Positions 11,870 through 24,412 of a stretch of DNA of 64,000 bases are shown piece by piece. How positions within the stretch are numbered: position 1 is the stretch's first letter; each line of letters begins with the position of its first letter. Made by a program: the position numbers and the translations under genes. The DNA lies in the NCBI GenBank assembly GCA_011799875.1, contig CM022301.1, positions 85,765,667 through 85,829,666 of the forward strand. The letters run 5' to 3'. The notes below the pieces were generated by a model. It did no database searches and had not been told where the DNA came from. It worked only from the letters and a program-made list of their open reading frames with translations. The DNA is from Thinopyrum elongatum. Its lineage: Eukaryota; Streptophyta; Magnoliopsida; Poales; Poaceae.

Positions 11870-13630
11870 TGTTGGGGAATGTTGCATGGGAAACAAAAAA
11901 TTTCCTACGCTCACCAAGATCAATCTAGGAGATAACCATCTACGAGAGGAGAGATTGCATCTACATACCCTTGTAGATCGCTAAGAGGAAGTGTTAAGAA
12001 ATGCGGTTGATGTATTCGAACGTCTTCGCGATCCAATCACGATTCGTCCCGCGAACTCCCGATCCAAGTGCCGAACGGACGGCACCTCCGCGTTCAACAC
12101 ATGTACGGCTTGATGACGCCTTCACCTCCTCGATCCAGTGAGTGATGGTGAAGTAGTAGCTCGAGTCCTTCGGCAACACGACGGCGTGGTGGCGGTGGTG
12201 GTGGTGGAATCCCAGCAGAGTTTCGCTAAGCACTACGAAGAGTAAGAGGGCTACGAGGGAGAGGCAGGGCAGCGCCGTGGCATAGATGGGTGTGGCTACC
12301 CTCCCTCTACCCCTATATATAGGGGAAAGGGGGGAGGAGGAGGCGCCCTAGGGTTTCCCTGGGGGGGCGGCCACAAGGGGCAACCCTAGATGGGTTTTGG
12401 CTGGCCCTCCTAGGTGCCTTGCCCTCCAAGCAAGGGGGAGGCAGCCCTAGGGGCGCACCAACCCTCCTGCTGATCGTGAGCTGAGGTTAGGGGGGTGCAC
12501 AACCCCTTAGTGGGCTGGTGTGCCTCCCTCCCTTGGCCCATGAGGCCCCCCAACACTTGTCGGGGCCCCCGAAACCCCTTTCGGTTCTCCTGGTCATAAC
12601 TCGGTACCCCTGGAACACTTCCGGATTCTGATTTCCTTCATCCTATATATCGATCTTCACCTCTGGACCATTCCAGAGTTCCTCGTCATGTATGAGATCT
12701 CATCCGGGACTGCAAACAACCTTCGGTTACCACCAAAACAACTCAACTATACTTATATCGTCACCAAACGTTAAGTGTGTAGACCCTGCGGGTTCGAGAA
12801 CTATGCAGACATGACCGAGACACCTCTACGGTCAATAACCAATAGCGAGACCTGGATGTCCATATTGATTCCCACATATTCTACGAAGATCTTATCGGTC
12901 GAACCTCGATGTCAAGGATTTAGCTAATCCCGTATGCAGTTCCCTTTGTCTATTGGTATGTTACTTGCCCGAGATTCGATCGTTGGTATCTCCATACCTA
13001 GTTCAATCTCGTTACCAGCAAGTCTCTTTACTCGTTTTGTAATACAAGATCCCATGGCTAACTCTTTAGTCACATTGCGTGCAAGCTTATTGTGATGTTA
13101 TATTATCAAGTGGGCCCTGAGATACCTCTCCGTCATACGGAGTGACAAATCCCAGTCTTGATCCATGCCAACTCAACAGACACCCTCGGAGATACCTGTA
13201 GAGCACCTTTACAATCACCCAGTTATGTTGCGACGTTTGGTACACACAAGGTATTCCTCCGGTATCAGTGAGTTGCATGATCTCATGGTCATAGGAACAT
13301 ATACTTGACATGCAGAAAACGATAGCAATAAACTTGATACGATCATATGCTACATTTATAGTTTGGGTCTTGTCCATCACATCATTCTCCCAATGATGTG
13401 ATCCCATTATCAAATGACAACTCATGTCTATGACTAGGAAACCATAGCCATCTTTGATCAACAAGCTAGTTCGGTAGAGGCTTACTAGGGACATGTTGTT
13501 GTCTATGTATCCACACATGTATTTGAGTTTCCGGTCAATACAATTATAGCATGGATAATAAATGATTATCATGAACAAGGAAATATAATAATAACCACTT
13601 TATTATTGCCTCTAGGGCATATTTCCAATA
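11870..13630 (-). repeat. Angela copy 2, 3' LTR
   Basis: The LTR runs from TGTTGGGGAATG at 11870 to ATATTTCCAATA at 13630 (1761 bp). Its inner end reads AATA where the other LTR has AACA, so the terminal TG of this LTR (in element orientation) has become TA. A TATA-like CTATATATAGG lies at about 12310 on the minus strand. Confidence 0.95.
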
Positions 13631-13646
13631 GTCTCCCACTTGCACT
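13631..13646 (-). other. Angela copy 2 polypurine tract
   Basis: On the minus strand the tract is AGTGCAAGTGGGAGAC next to the 3' LTR. It is nearly identical to the tract of copy 1 at 7317-7332. Confidence 0.8.
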
Positions 13647-13664
13647 AGAGTCAATAATCTAGCG

Positions 13665-16600
13665 TTACATAGTAATGAATCTAACACCCATAGAGTTCTG
13701 GTGTTGATCATGTTTTGCCCGTGGAAGAGGTTTAGTCAATGGATCTGCAACATTCAGATCCGTATGTACTTTGCAAATGTTTATGTCCTCCTCCTTGACC
13801 CAGTCGTGGATGGAATTGAAGCGTCGCTTTATGTGTCTGGTCCTCTTGTGAAACCTTGGTTCCTTGGCCAGAGCAATGGCACCAGTGTTGTCACAGAGTA
13901 GAGTCATTGGGTCTAGTGCACTAGGCACAACCCCAAGATCTGTCATGAACTGCTTCATCCAGACACCTTCCTTTGCTGCCTCCGAGGCACCTATGTACTC
14001 TGCTTCGCATGTAGAATCAGCTACCATGCTTTGCTTGGAACTGCACCAGCTTACTACTCCCCCATTTAGAATATATACATATCCGGTTTGAGACTTCGAG
14101 TCATCCGGATCAGTGTCAAAGCTTGCATCGACGTAACCCTTTACGATGAGCTCTTGATCACCTCCATAAACGAGAAACATTTCCTTAGTCCTTTTCAGGT
14201 ACTTAAGGATATTCTTGACCGCTGTCCAGTGTTCCACTCCGGGATTACTTTGAAACCTTCCGGCCATACTTATGGCAAGGCTGACATCTGGTCTCGTGCA
14301 CATCATCGCATAGATAATAGAGCCTATGGCTGAAGCATAGGGGATGACACTCATCTTTTCTCTATCCTCTGTAGTCGCTAGGCATTGAGTCTTACTCAAC
14401 TTCACACCTTGCAAAACAGGCAAGAACCCCTTCTTGGACTGATCCATTTTGAACTTCTTCAAAATCTTATCAAGGTATGTGCTTTGTGAAAGTCCTATCA
14501 AGCGTCTTGATCTATCTCTATAGATCTTGATGCCTAATATGAAAGCAGATTCTCCTAGGTCCTTCATTGAAAAACTCTTGTTCAAATATTCCTTCACGTT
14601 TTCCAAAAGTTCTATATTGTTTCCAATCAGCAATATGTCATCCACATATAATACTAGAAACGCTATAGAGCTCCCAATCACTTTCTTGTAAATACAAGCT
14701 TCTCCATAAACTTGCATAAACCCAAACACTTTGATCACCTCATCAAAGCGAATATTCCAACTCCGAGATGCTTGCACCAGCCCATAAATGGATCGCTGGA
14801 GCTTGCACACTTTGTCAGCATTCTCTGGATCGACAAAACCTTCCGGTTGCATCAGATACAACTCTTCATTAAGGAAACCGTTAAGGAACGCTGTTTTGAC
14901 ATCCATCTGCCAGATTTCATAATTGAAAAATGCAGCTATTGCCAACATGATTCTGACGGACTTAAGCATCGCTACGGGCGAGAAAGTCTCATCGTAGTCA
15001 ACCCCTTGAACTTGTGAAAATCCCTTTGCCACAAGTCGAGCTTTATAGACGGTGATATTACTGTCTGCGTCCGTCTTCTTCTTGAAGATCCATTTATTCT
15101 GAATGGCCTTTCGCCCTTCAGGTAATACTTCCAAAGTCCATACTTTGTTTTCATACATGAATCCCATCCCAGATTTCATGGCCTCTAACCATTTGTCGGA
15201 ATTCGGGCCCACCATCACTTCTCCATAGCTCGTAGGTTCATCGTTGTTGTTGTCCAACAACATGACCTCTAAGACTGGGTTACCGTACCACTCAGGAGTA
15301 GTACGTATCCTTGTCGACCTATGAGGTTCGATAGTAACTTGATCCAAAACTTCATGATCACTATCATTAGCTTCCTCATCAACTGACATAGGTGTCACAG
15401 AAACATCTTTCTGCACTGCACTACTCACTGGTTGAAGTAAAGGTTCAACAACCTCATCAAGTTCTATCTTCCTCCCACTCAATTCTTTCGAGAGAAACTC
15501 TTTCTTGAGAAAGGACCCATTCTTAGCGACAAACACTTTGCCCTCGGATATGAGATAGAAGGTATACCCAATCGTCTCCTTTGGGTATCCTATGAAGACG
15601 CATTTGTCTGCTTTGGGTTCGAGCTTTTCCGGCTGAAGCCTTTTGACATAAGCATCGCAGCCCCAAACCTTAAGGAACGACAGCTTAGGTTTCTTGCCAA
15701 ACCATAGTTCATACAGTGTCATCTCTACAGACTTAGATGGTGCCCTATTTAAAGTGAATGCAGCTATCTCTAATGCATAACCCCAAAACGAGAGTGGCAG
15801 ATCAGAAGGGGACATCATAGAACGCACCATATATAATAAGGTACGATTACGATGTTCGGACACACCATTACACTATGGTGTTCCAGGTGGCGTCAACTGT
15901 GAAACGATTCCACATTGTCTTAAGTGATTGCCAAACTCATAACTCAAATACTCTCCCCCTCAATCAGATCATAGGAATTTGATCTTCTTGTTACGATGAT
16001 TCTCAACTTCACTTTGAAATTGCTTGAACTTTTCAGACGTTTCAGACTTATGCTTCATTAAGTAAACATACCCATATCTACTCAAGTCATCGGTGAAGGT
16101 GAGAAAATAACGATATCCACCGCACGCGTCAACACTCATCGGACTGCACACATCAGTATGTATGATTTCCAACGAGTCACTTGCTCATTCCATTGTACCA
16201 GAAAATGGGGTCTTAGTCATCTTGCCCATGAGGCATGGTTCGCATGTGTCAAGCGATTCGAAATCAAGTGACTCCAAAAGTCCATCAGCATGGAGTTTCT
16301 TCATGCGCTTTACACCAATATGACCTAAGCGGCAGTGCCACAAGAAAGTGGTACTATCATTATCAACTCTACATCTTTTGGCATCAATGTTATGAACATG
16401 TGTATCATCACTATCGAGATTCAATAAGAATAAACCCCTCACAATGGGTGCATGACCATAAAAGATATTACCCATATAAATAGAACAACCATTATTCTAT
16501 GATTTAAATGAGTAACTGTCTCGCATTAAACAAGATCCAGATATAATGTTCATGCTCAACGCAGGCACTAAAAAACAATTATTCAGGTTCATCACTAATC

Positions 16601-17611
16601 CCGATGGTAATCGAAGAGCGAGCGTGCTGACGGCGATCACATCAACCTTGGAACCATTTCCCACATGCATCGTCACTTCATCCTTCGCCAGCCTCCATCT
16701 ATTCCGTAGTTCCTACTTTGAGTTGCAAATGTGAGAAACCGAACTGGTATCAAATACCCAGGCACTACAACGAGAGTTGGTAAGGTACACATCAATAACA
16801 TGTATATCATATATACCTTTGTTGACATTGGCCCCCTTCTTGTCGGCCAGATACTTGGGGCAGTTCCGCTTTCAGTGGCCAGTTCCCTTGCAATAGAAGC
16901 ACTCAGTCTCCGGCTTGGGTCCAGCCTTGGGTTTCTTCATGGGAGGAGCAACTGCTTTGCCACCTTTCTTGAAGTTTCCCTTCTTTCCCTTGCCTTTATT
17001 GAAACTAGTGATTTTATTCACGATCAACACTTGATGCTCCTTTTGGATGTCTGACTCAGCGACTTTTAGCATCGCAAACAGCTCAGAGACTGACTTGTTC
17101 ATCCCTTGCATGTTATAGTTCAACACAAAGCTCTTGTAGCTAGGTGGTAGCGATTGTAAAACTCTGTCAGTGACAGCCTGTAGTACCCACACATTCTGAG
17201 TATGTGCTCACTAACAGACCCGTTCTCCCCCATCTTGCAGGCATAGAACTTATCAGAGGTCTCATACCTCTCAATCCAGGCATTCTTCTCAAAAATAAAC
17301 TTCAACTCCTGGAACATCTCATATGCTCCATGACTTTCAAAACGCCTTTGAAGTCCCGGCTCTAAGCTATACAGCATGGCGCACTGAACTATTGAGTAGT
17401 CATCAACACACGACTGCTAGGCATTCACAACGTCCACAGTCGCTGGAGGGGGTGGCGCACCAAGCGGTGCATCAAGGACATAAGCCTTTTGGGCAGCCGT
17501 GAGGATAATCCTCAGATTACGGGCCCAGTCCACAAAGTTACTTCCATCATCTTTCAGCTTAACTTTCTCTAGGAACGCATTGAAATTCAGGGGAGCTACT
17601 GCGCGAGCCAT
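13665..17611 (-). pseudogene. Angela copy 2 gag-pol polyprotein, broken
   Basis: The polyprotein starts at the ATG complement at 17609-17611 and ends at the stop at 13665-13667. The longest intact stretch (13665-15863, 732 codons) holds the end of integrase, the whole reverse transcriptase with YVDD (about 14640-14655) and RNase H with the DASFDTDPDD and CEAEYI segments. Upstream, the zinc knuckle CFYCKGTGH (about 16880-16900), the pre-integrase HCRLGH segment and the integrase D and E regions are recognisable. Stops and frameshifts near 17417, 17150-17190, 16870, 16480, 16185 and 15864-15968 separate them. The gag-protease half has decayed more than the RT-RNase H half. Confidence 0.95.
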
Positions 17612-18862
17612 TGATCTACAACATAAATTTGCAAAGGCAACTTTAGAATATTATTCATGATAATGAGTTCAATTAATCATATTACTTAAGAACTCCCACT
17701 CAAATCAACATCCCTCTGGTTGTCCGAGTGTAACACGATCCAAATTCACCAACCCAAGTCCGATCATCACGTGATATGAGGTGGTTTCAATGGTGAACAT
17801 CTCTATGTTGATCACATCTACTATATGACTCGTGTTCGACCTTTCAGTCTCTTGTGTTCCGAGGCCATGTCTGTACATGCTAGGCTCGTCAAGTTTAACC
17901 CAAGTGTTCTGCATGTGCAAAACTAGCTTGCACCCATTGTATGCGAACGTAGAGTCTATCACACCTGATCATCACGTGGTGCTTCGGAACGACGAACTTT
18001 CGCAATGGTGCACACTTGGGGAGAACACAATTTTATCTTGAAATTTTAGTGAGGGATCACCTTATAATGCTACCGTCGTCCTAAGCAAAATAAGATGCAT
18101 AAAAGGATTAACATCACATGCAAATCATAAGTGACATGATATGGCCATCAACTTGTGCTTTTGATCTCCATCTCCAAAGCACCGGCATGATCTCCATCAT
18201 CACCGGCATGACACCATGATCTCCATCATCGTGTCACCATCGGGGTTGTCACGCCAACCATGCTTCTACTACTATTGTTACCGCTTAGCGATAAGGTAAA
18301 GCATTACATAGCGTTTAATGATTGACACGCAGGTCATACAATAATTAAAGACAACCCTATGGCTCCTGCCGGTTGCCGTATTCATCGACATGCAAGTCAT
18401 GATAAACTATTACAAAACATGATCATCTCATACATCAAATATATCGCATCATGTCTTTGGCCATATCATATCACAACATACCCTGCAAAAACAAGTTAGA
18501 CGTCCTCTAATTGTTGTTGCATGTTTTACGTGGCTGCTACGGGTATCTAGCAAGAACGATTCTTACCTACGCAAAGCCACAACGGTGATATGCAAGTTGC
18601 TATTTAACCTTCTACAAGGACCGCCTTGTCAAATCCGATTCAACTAAGGTGGGAGAGACAGACACCCGCCAGCCATCTTTATGCAACAAAGTCACATGTC
18701 AGTCGATGGAACCGGTCTCCTGTACGTGGACATGTAAAGTTGGTCCGGGCCGCTTCATCCCACAATACCGCTGAATCAAGAAAAGACCAAGGAAGGAAGC
18801 AATCTGAATATCGACGCCCACAAACTCCTTTATGTTCTACTCGTGATGTCATCTACGCATAG
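17612..18862 (-). other. Angela copy 2 untranslated leader
   Basis: This leader between PBS and gag is homologous to 2213-3412 on the other strand. No convincing coding frame is present. GATCTCCATC repeats near 18155-18230 mark the same local duplication as in copy 1. Confidence 0.7.
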
Positions 18863-18863
18863 A

Positions 18864-18881
18864 CCTAGCTCATGATGCCAC
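18864..18881 (-). other. Angela copy 2 primer binding site
   Basis: On the minus strand GTGGCATCATGAGCTAGG follows the LTR end at 18882. It is a degenerate initiator tRNA-Met primer site with an extra base relative to copy 1. Confidence 0.7.
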
Positions 18882-19549
18882 TGTTGGCGAACGTTGCTTG
18901 GGAAACAAAAAATTTCCTACGCTCACCAAAATCAATCTAGGAGATGACCATCTATGATAGGAGAGATTGCATCTACATACCCTTGTAGATTGCTAAGCGG
19001 AAGCATTAAGAAACGCGGTTGATGTAGTCGAACGTCTTCGCGATCCAATCATGATCCGTCCCGCGAACTCCCGATCCAAGTGCCGAATGGACGGCACCTC
19101 CATGTTCAACACACGTACGGCTTGATGACGCCTTCACCTCCTCGATCCAGCGAGCGATGGTGAAGTAGTAGCTCGAGTCCTCCGGCGGCACGACGGCGTG
19201 GTGGCGGTGGTGGTGGTGGAATCCTAGCAGAGCTTCGCTAAGCACTACGGAGAGGAAGAGGGCTACGAGGGAGAGGGAGGCAGCGCCGTGGCATAGATGG
19301 GTGCGGCTGCCCTCCCTCTACCCCTCTATATATTGGGGAAAGGGGGGAGGAGGAGGTGCCCTAGGGTTTCCCTGGGGGGCCAGCGGCCACAAGGGGTAAC
19401 CCTAGATGGGTTATGGGTGGCCCCGCTAGGTGCCTTGCCCCCCAAGCAAGGGGGAGGCATCCCTAGGGGGGCACACCAACCCTCCTGGTGCTCATGAGCT
19501 GAGGTGAGGGGAGGGGGGGTGCACAGCCCCTTAGTGGGCTGGTGTGCCT

Positions 19550-21194
19550 TGATACGTCTCCAACGTATCTATAATTTTTGCTTGTTCCATGCTGTTATAT
19601 TATCATTTTTGGATGTTTTACAATCATTTTATAGCAACTTTATATCATTTTTGGGACTAACCTATTGACATAGTGCCAGTGCCAGTTGTTGTTTTTTGCT
19701 TCGCAGAAAATCAATACCAAACGGAGTCCAAATGTAGCGAAACTTTTTGGAGAACTTTTCTGGACTAGAAGACACCTGTTGGGCCAAAGAAGTACCAGAG
19801 GGGGGCTCCAAGGGGAGCACAACTCACCCAGGCATGCCCAGGTGGGTTGTGCCCACCTCGGTGGCCTCCCGCACTGCCTCTTCGCCCTATAAATTACAAA
19901 ATACTCCAGAACCCCCAAAAATAACCCTAGATTAGAAGTTCCGCCGCCGCAATCCTCTATAGCCACTAAAAACCAATCTAGACCTCATTTCGGCACCCTG
20001 CCGGAGGGGGAAATCATCACCGGTGGCCATTTTCATCATCCCGGTAGCCACCATGATGAGGAGGGAGTAGTCCACCCTCGGGGCTGAGGGTTTGTACCAC
20101 TAGCTATGTGTTTAATCTCTCTCTCTCTCGTGTTCTTGAGATGTCATGATCTTGATGTATCACGGGCTTTGTTAATATAGTTGGATCATATGGTGTTTTC
20201 CCCTCTCTATCTTGTTGTGATGAATTGAGTTTTCCCTTTGAGATTTCATTTTTATCGGATTGAATACTTTTATGGATTTGAGAGCACTTGATGTCTTTCT
20301 TGCTATGAATACCCGTGGTGACAATGGGGTATCATATTGATTCACTTGATATGTGTTTTGGCACTCAACTCACGGATTCCCGAGGTGACATTGGGGTAAT
20401 CTATGCATAGGGGTTGATGCACGTTCTCGTCTTTGTTTCTCCGGTAGAAATCTTGGGGCACTCTTGGAGGTTCTTTGTGTTGGATTGAGTATTATGAATC
20501 TGAAATTGTTTGATGCATATTCCATAATCAACTCACGGATACTCGTGGTGACATTGGAGTATCTAGGTGACATTAGAGTTAGTTGATGTGTATCATATGG
20601 TGTTATTTTAGTACGAACTCTTGTTTAGATCGATCGGAAAGAATAGCTTGGTGTTATTTTAGTACGAACTCTAGGATAGATTGATCGGAAAGAATAGCTT
20701 TGAGGTGGTTTCGTACCCTACAAATAATTTCTTCTTATGTTCTCCGCTAAATAGGAACTTTGGAGTGATTCTTCATCGCACGTTGAGGGATGGTTATATG
20801 ATCCAAATATATTAGCATTGTTCAGAGATTGCACTAGCGAAAGTACGGACCCTAGGCCTCATTTTCAAGCATTGTAATACCATTTGTGCTCACTTTTGTT
20901 ACTTGCTACCTTGCTGTTTTTTATTGTTCCTATTACAAAAATCAATATCTACTATCCATATTACACTTGTATCACCATCTCTTCGCCGAAGTGTATTTGG
21001 TGTGTTGGGGATACAAGAGACTTTTTATTATTTGGTTGTAGGGTTGTTTGAGAGAGACCATCTTCATCCTACACCTCCCACGGATTGATAAACCTTAGGT
21101 CATCCACTTGAGGGAAAATTGCTACTGTCCTACAAAACTCTGCGCTTGGAGGCCCAACACAAGTCTACAAGAACAAGTTGTGTAGTAGACATCA
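19550..21194 (+). repeat. Element 3, 5' LTR
   Basis: This 1645-bp LTR carries a TATA-like CCCTATAAATTAC near 19886 and a short CT microsatellite near 20115. Compared with the 3' LTR it lacks about 30 bp near 20990 and has a shorter CT run. Confidence 0.95.
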
Positions 21195-21204
21195 AGCTAT
21201 TTTC

Positions 21205-21222
21205 TGGCGCCGTTGCTGGGGA
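21205..21222 (+). other. Element 3 primer binding site, tRNA-Asp type
   Basis: TGGCGCCGTTGCTGGGGA lies 10 bp after the LTR. Plant tRNA-Asp ends CCCCGGCAACGGCGCCA, so this is its complement with one mismatch (GCTGGG for GCCGGG). Confidence 0.85.
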
Positions 21223-21318
21223 GGTGAGGGCTTGAAGGTATATCTTTAGATCTTGCAATTGAATCTTTTTGTTTCTTGTTTTATCACTAGTTTGGTTCGT
21301 AAAAGAAAACTACAAAAA

Positions 21319-21684
21319 ATGGAATTGAGGTGGCCTCATATTATTCGTCTTTATCATGTCTTTCTTGAAAATGATGGAAAGGAAAATTATGCTCAATTGA
21401 TAGAAGAAGAATTCAATAAAACATTTGGCATAAATAATGAGCATGATTGCAATGTTGTTAGTGTGAATTCTATGAATATCTATGATACTAGTGATATGCA
21501 AAGCCATAAGCTTGGGGATGCTATGTTTGATGAATATGATATTTTTAGCCCCCCAAGTTTTGATGAGAAAATTTATTATGATGATTGAACGCCTCCTATT
21601 TATGATGATTATATTGATGAAAGTGGGTTTGGAAGAGTGTCAACTCTAGGTAATGATGATCCCACTATTTTGGAGGGTGTTGAA
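21319..21684 (+). pseudogene. Element 3 internal ORF, 5' part, unknown function
   Basis: An acidic frame begins at the ATG at 21319 and runs to a TGA at 21586-21588. It then continues in the same frame to the Helitron junction at 21684. It is rich in Asp, Glu, Asn and Tyr. The last segment (SGFGRVSTLGNDDPTILEG) is repeated in modified form just after the Helitron (SGFGEVMTLFSDESTILEE). The Helitron length (17205 bp) is divisible by three, so both sides stay in one frame. It is related by position and by the 3' motifs to the intact ORF of element 4. It is not gag or pol. Confidence 0.55.
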
Positions 21685-21699
21685 TTCTAACGTATAAGC

Positions 21700-23858
21700 T
21701 TGCTAGCCGACCCGCTCTCCTGAGGCCTCCTCGAATTCGCGTTGGTTGTGGTCGTCCGATTCACTCTGGTCAGGTCAACGATCTTGTTCTCGCCGTTCGA
21801 TTTTCATCGTCCGTTTTGACTGGATGTTCTTGCGTGCAGCCGAATGACTGGTGGGCTCGGCGTGGTTTCTGGTTGGCTGGGTTCGAAATTTTCGGGTGGC
21901 CAGTCCGCGAGGGTCGTGTGTCCTGTTTCCGCCAGTTTCCGCGCTGACCGCGCTAGGCGGCCGCGTGGGTTGGGCGACGGTTTGGGGCTGCGGTTTGGCG
22001 ACGTGTTCGTACCCGCCTGGCGCGGCCTGCTCTCCCTGGCAGGTGGGCTCGTGGTGCTGGCGTGCTGCTGGACCCGCTCGTCGGTTGCGTTGGGTGGGTC
22101 GGCTCGCTCACGCGATGGGATGCGAGTGCCGTTGCGCGGGGCCCCGGCGGGATGGGCTGGGCGTGGGAATCGCTGCATGTGGAGGGTGGAAGGGGTGGGG
22201 CGTCGGTCGTTTTGCTTCTGGCTGTGTACCCGCTGGTTTGGATATAGCCACTGTCATGTGGGGCGCCCTGGTCCCTGGGCCTACGCGTCGGCGGGTGGTG
22301 TCTGTTCGTGCTGTGTCCGCCCTGTCCGTACGGGGTTGGAGGGAGTTGTTGGCTCGCCCGCCTCGATTTCGTCATGCGACTCTGGCTCGTACGCCTGCTC
22401 TTGTCTCTCGCTGTGGCTGATGCACGGCTCGATCAGCCGGACGTGCGCGCGCCGCGCCGTGGGCCCAGCTTCTGCGTCACGTGCGCTGACCCTGCGCGAC
22501 TCGACCAGCCAGGCGTGCGCGCCCCGCTCCGTCCATCCCGCCTCTGCGGCGCGTCCGCTGAGCCTGCGCGTTTTCCTCTTACGTGAGCAGGTATCTGTAT
22601 GACGGTGGGCCAGAGTACGGCGCCTGGGATGCGTGTCTTCGCCGCGGTGGTGGGTCTGTTCCCGTGCACTGCCTGTTGCCTCTGTTGCCTCTGCTGCGCA
22701 CGCCCCTTTCTTCCTTAAACATCGTTCCTTCCTTACTCCTTCTCTCTCTCCCGCTCTCCGCTTTCGCTGTCCTCCGTTCGCCTGCTTCGTCACACCGCGT
22801 TTCGCTTCCTCTCCGACTAGCTCCGTCTGACTGTTGCTCGTGTGCGTACCCGTCGCTATGGTGTCCCTCCGTGCGGTCGGTGCTGCTGGTTGAGGTCAGT
22901 ACTTTCCTTCCTTCAGATCATGTTCATTCTCCGCGTTGCACCTCGCTTACCTTGGTGTTCTTCCTTTTCTGTGCTACATGTGCAGCTGAGATCCTCTCCG
23001 TCCTGTCTCCTGTGCCGGCCGGTGCACCGTTCTGCCGTCTGCATTGAGGTTCGTCTTCCTTCCGTTTGTTTGCATGCAATGTGTTCGGCAAAATGCCTCT
23101 GCGGCGACCTGACTATGTTTCTTCTCAGATTGTTCGTCTGCTGTTCCACCTTCGTTTGCTCGCCGCTGTCCTGGTTGTGGTTCTTAATCTTGGTAATGTG
23201 CTGCTCCTTGCCTTCTTTCTTTCGTTGGTGCAGAGATATGCATGTGCTGTGAGTCTGTGTGCTAATGATGATGTTGGTATGGTGTGTTCTGTTCTCTCTT
23301 CTAGACTGTCTTACAATCGTATTGTTGCTGTTGGGGTGGTTAAAGGCTTTATGCTGCTTGTGTCTATTAATTTAGCCGAAAGCACATCGTATGAGGTTCA
23401 TTCATAAGCACTAGCAAGCTATAAGCTTTTGTGAATCTCAGGAAAAAGATGCTCTAGATATAATATATGGTGCCTAATATACTGAACTGTGAATAGTTTC
23501 GGTGTCGTTCTGTTGCTCTGCATCTGTTGAATGGGCTCTCTTTTATGTGTGTTTTGCTGGTTTATGTGCCTACGTTGCTATGCTTATGTTCTTATGGCTC
23601 TGTCTGGGTTTATTTTGCAGGTTTGAAGAGCTGCTCTGTTTCTGCATCTGCACCTGCAACTTGCTACTGCCGCTCAAGGTTTTCTCTCCTTTTCCACTGC
23701 ATGTGCTTTCTTTTCGGCCCAAGATGTATTTATTTTTTTCCTGCATACTGTTTATTTATTGATTGTCTCATTGTGCCGGGTTTGTCCGGGGGTCGTGTTA
23801 TTTTTCAGTTTTGTGTGACTTTCTTTCATGCTTATATTTGGTGGTTGCGTGTGAGCAG
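21700..23858 (+). other. Helitron 5' region: GC-rich block and T-rich intron-like DNA
   Basis: From about 21720 to 22860 the DNA is strikingly GC- and CpG-rich compared with everything around it. From 22860 to 23858 it becomes T-rich with intron-like character. Long open frames in the GC-rich part (for example 21844-22602 plus and 22281-22793 minus) overlap on both strands, have Arg/Gly/Cys- or Arg/Thr-rich composition, and are probably compositional artefacts. Several TGGGCY motifs occur (22460, 22606). It may be promoter and 5' UTR of dsRBD-like gene A, or a captured host fragment. Confidence 0.5.
22428..22572 (+). repeat. 72-73-bp tandem duplication in GC-rich block
   Basis: Two adjacent diverged copies start GGCTCGATCAGCC (22428) and ACTCGACCAGCC (about 22501). 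Both end in a GCTGA-CCTGCGCG-type phrase. The repeat sits within the CpG-rich 5' region of the Helitron. Confidence 0.75.
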
Positions 23859-23859
23859 G

Positions 23860-24300
23860 ATGTGTGCTCTTATTTCGGCCGTTATACCTGTTTTGGAAGC
23901 CGTGGTGGCTCGGTGTGCTTTGCCAGCGCTTTTGTATCTATGTGAGATCGCAGAGGATGGGTCCGTTCTTGCTGGGGTAGAACTGGAGCTTCCAGGGGAT
24001 GGCTCTGGTCCAGTTGCACGAAGAGAGTTTTTTTGGAGCTCGGCCTGGTGTGGTTTTGTCCATGCCTATGAACAGGCTGCCCTCCAGGCCATAAGATTTT
24101 TGCAGAGTTTATATGGGTTTGTGGTGAGAGACTATAATTATGATTGTATGATGGCCTACAGGAGTTCCCTTCGTTCTTCCATGACAGTTGCGGTCTCTGC
24201 CGTTCGACATGTTGGGCGCTTGGAGAGGGAGCTATTGCGCTTGCGATATGCTTGTACGAATGTAGAGATTAACCCAGATATTGTCCCTCTTCTAGCCTAG
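23860..24300 (+). CDS. dsRBD-like Helitron protein A (last exon)
   Basis: The exon follows a good acceptor (GTGAGCAG|G, 23858) and runs open for 146 codons to the stop at 24298-24300. An ATG at 23860 could start it, but upstream coding exons are possible. It aligns by eye with dsRBD-like protein B of the same Helitron: a helix with ALPALLYLCEI, a strand region GSVLAGVELELP, then AALQAIRFLQ and VVRDYNY, followed by a helical Arg/Leu-rich tail. The order helix, Pro-Tyr-type turn, strands and Ala-rich helix resembles a double-stranded RNA-binding fold. This is inference from spacing, not a recognised family hit. AATAAA follows at about 24428. Confidence 0.55.
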   Translation: MCALISAVIPVLEAVVARCALPALLYLCEIAEDGSVLAGVELELPGDGSGPVARREFFWSSAWCGFVHAYEQAALQAIRFLQSLYGFVVRDYNYDCMMAYRSSLRSSMTVAVSAVRHVGRLERELLRLRYACTNVEINPDIVPLLA

Positions 24301-24412
24301 TTCGATTGGGCTTTGTTGTACTCGCATCTGCTTTCCTCTCTTCGTTCTCTTTAGCTTTCTTCTGTTGAGTGTTTATTTAGGCCTATGTGCCTGCTTTGTA
24401 CTTGATGGTTAA

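Noticed and set aside
21844..22602. 252-codon plus-strand frame in the same block
   Set aside because: Gly/Arg/Cys/Ser-rich, with another long frame overlapping in the adjacent reading frame; not credible as a protein without further support.
22281..22793. Arg-rich minus-strand frame in the CpG-rich Helitron block
   Set aside because: It runs against all Helitron genes and overlaps plus-strand frames; composition and the tandem repeat explain it.
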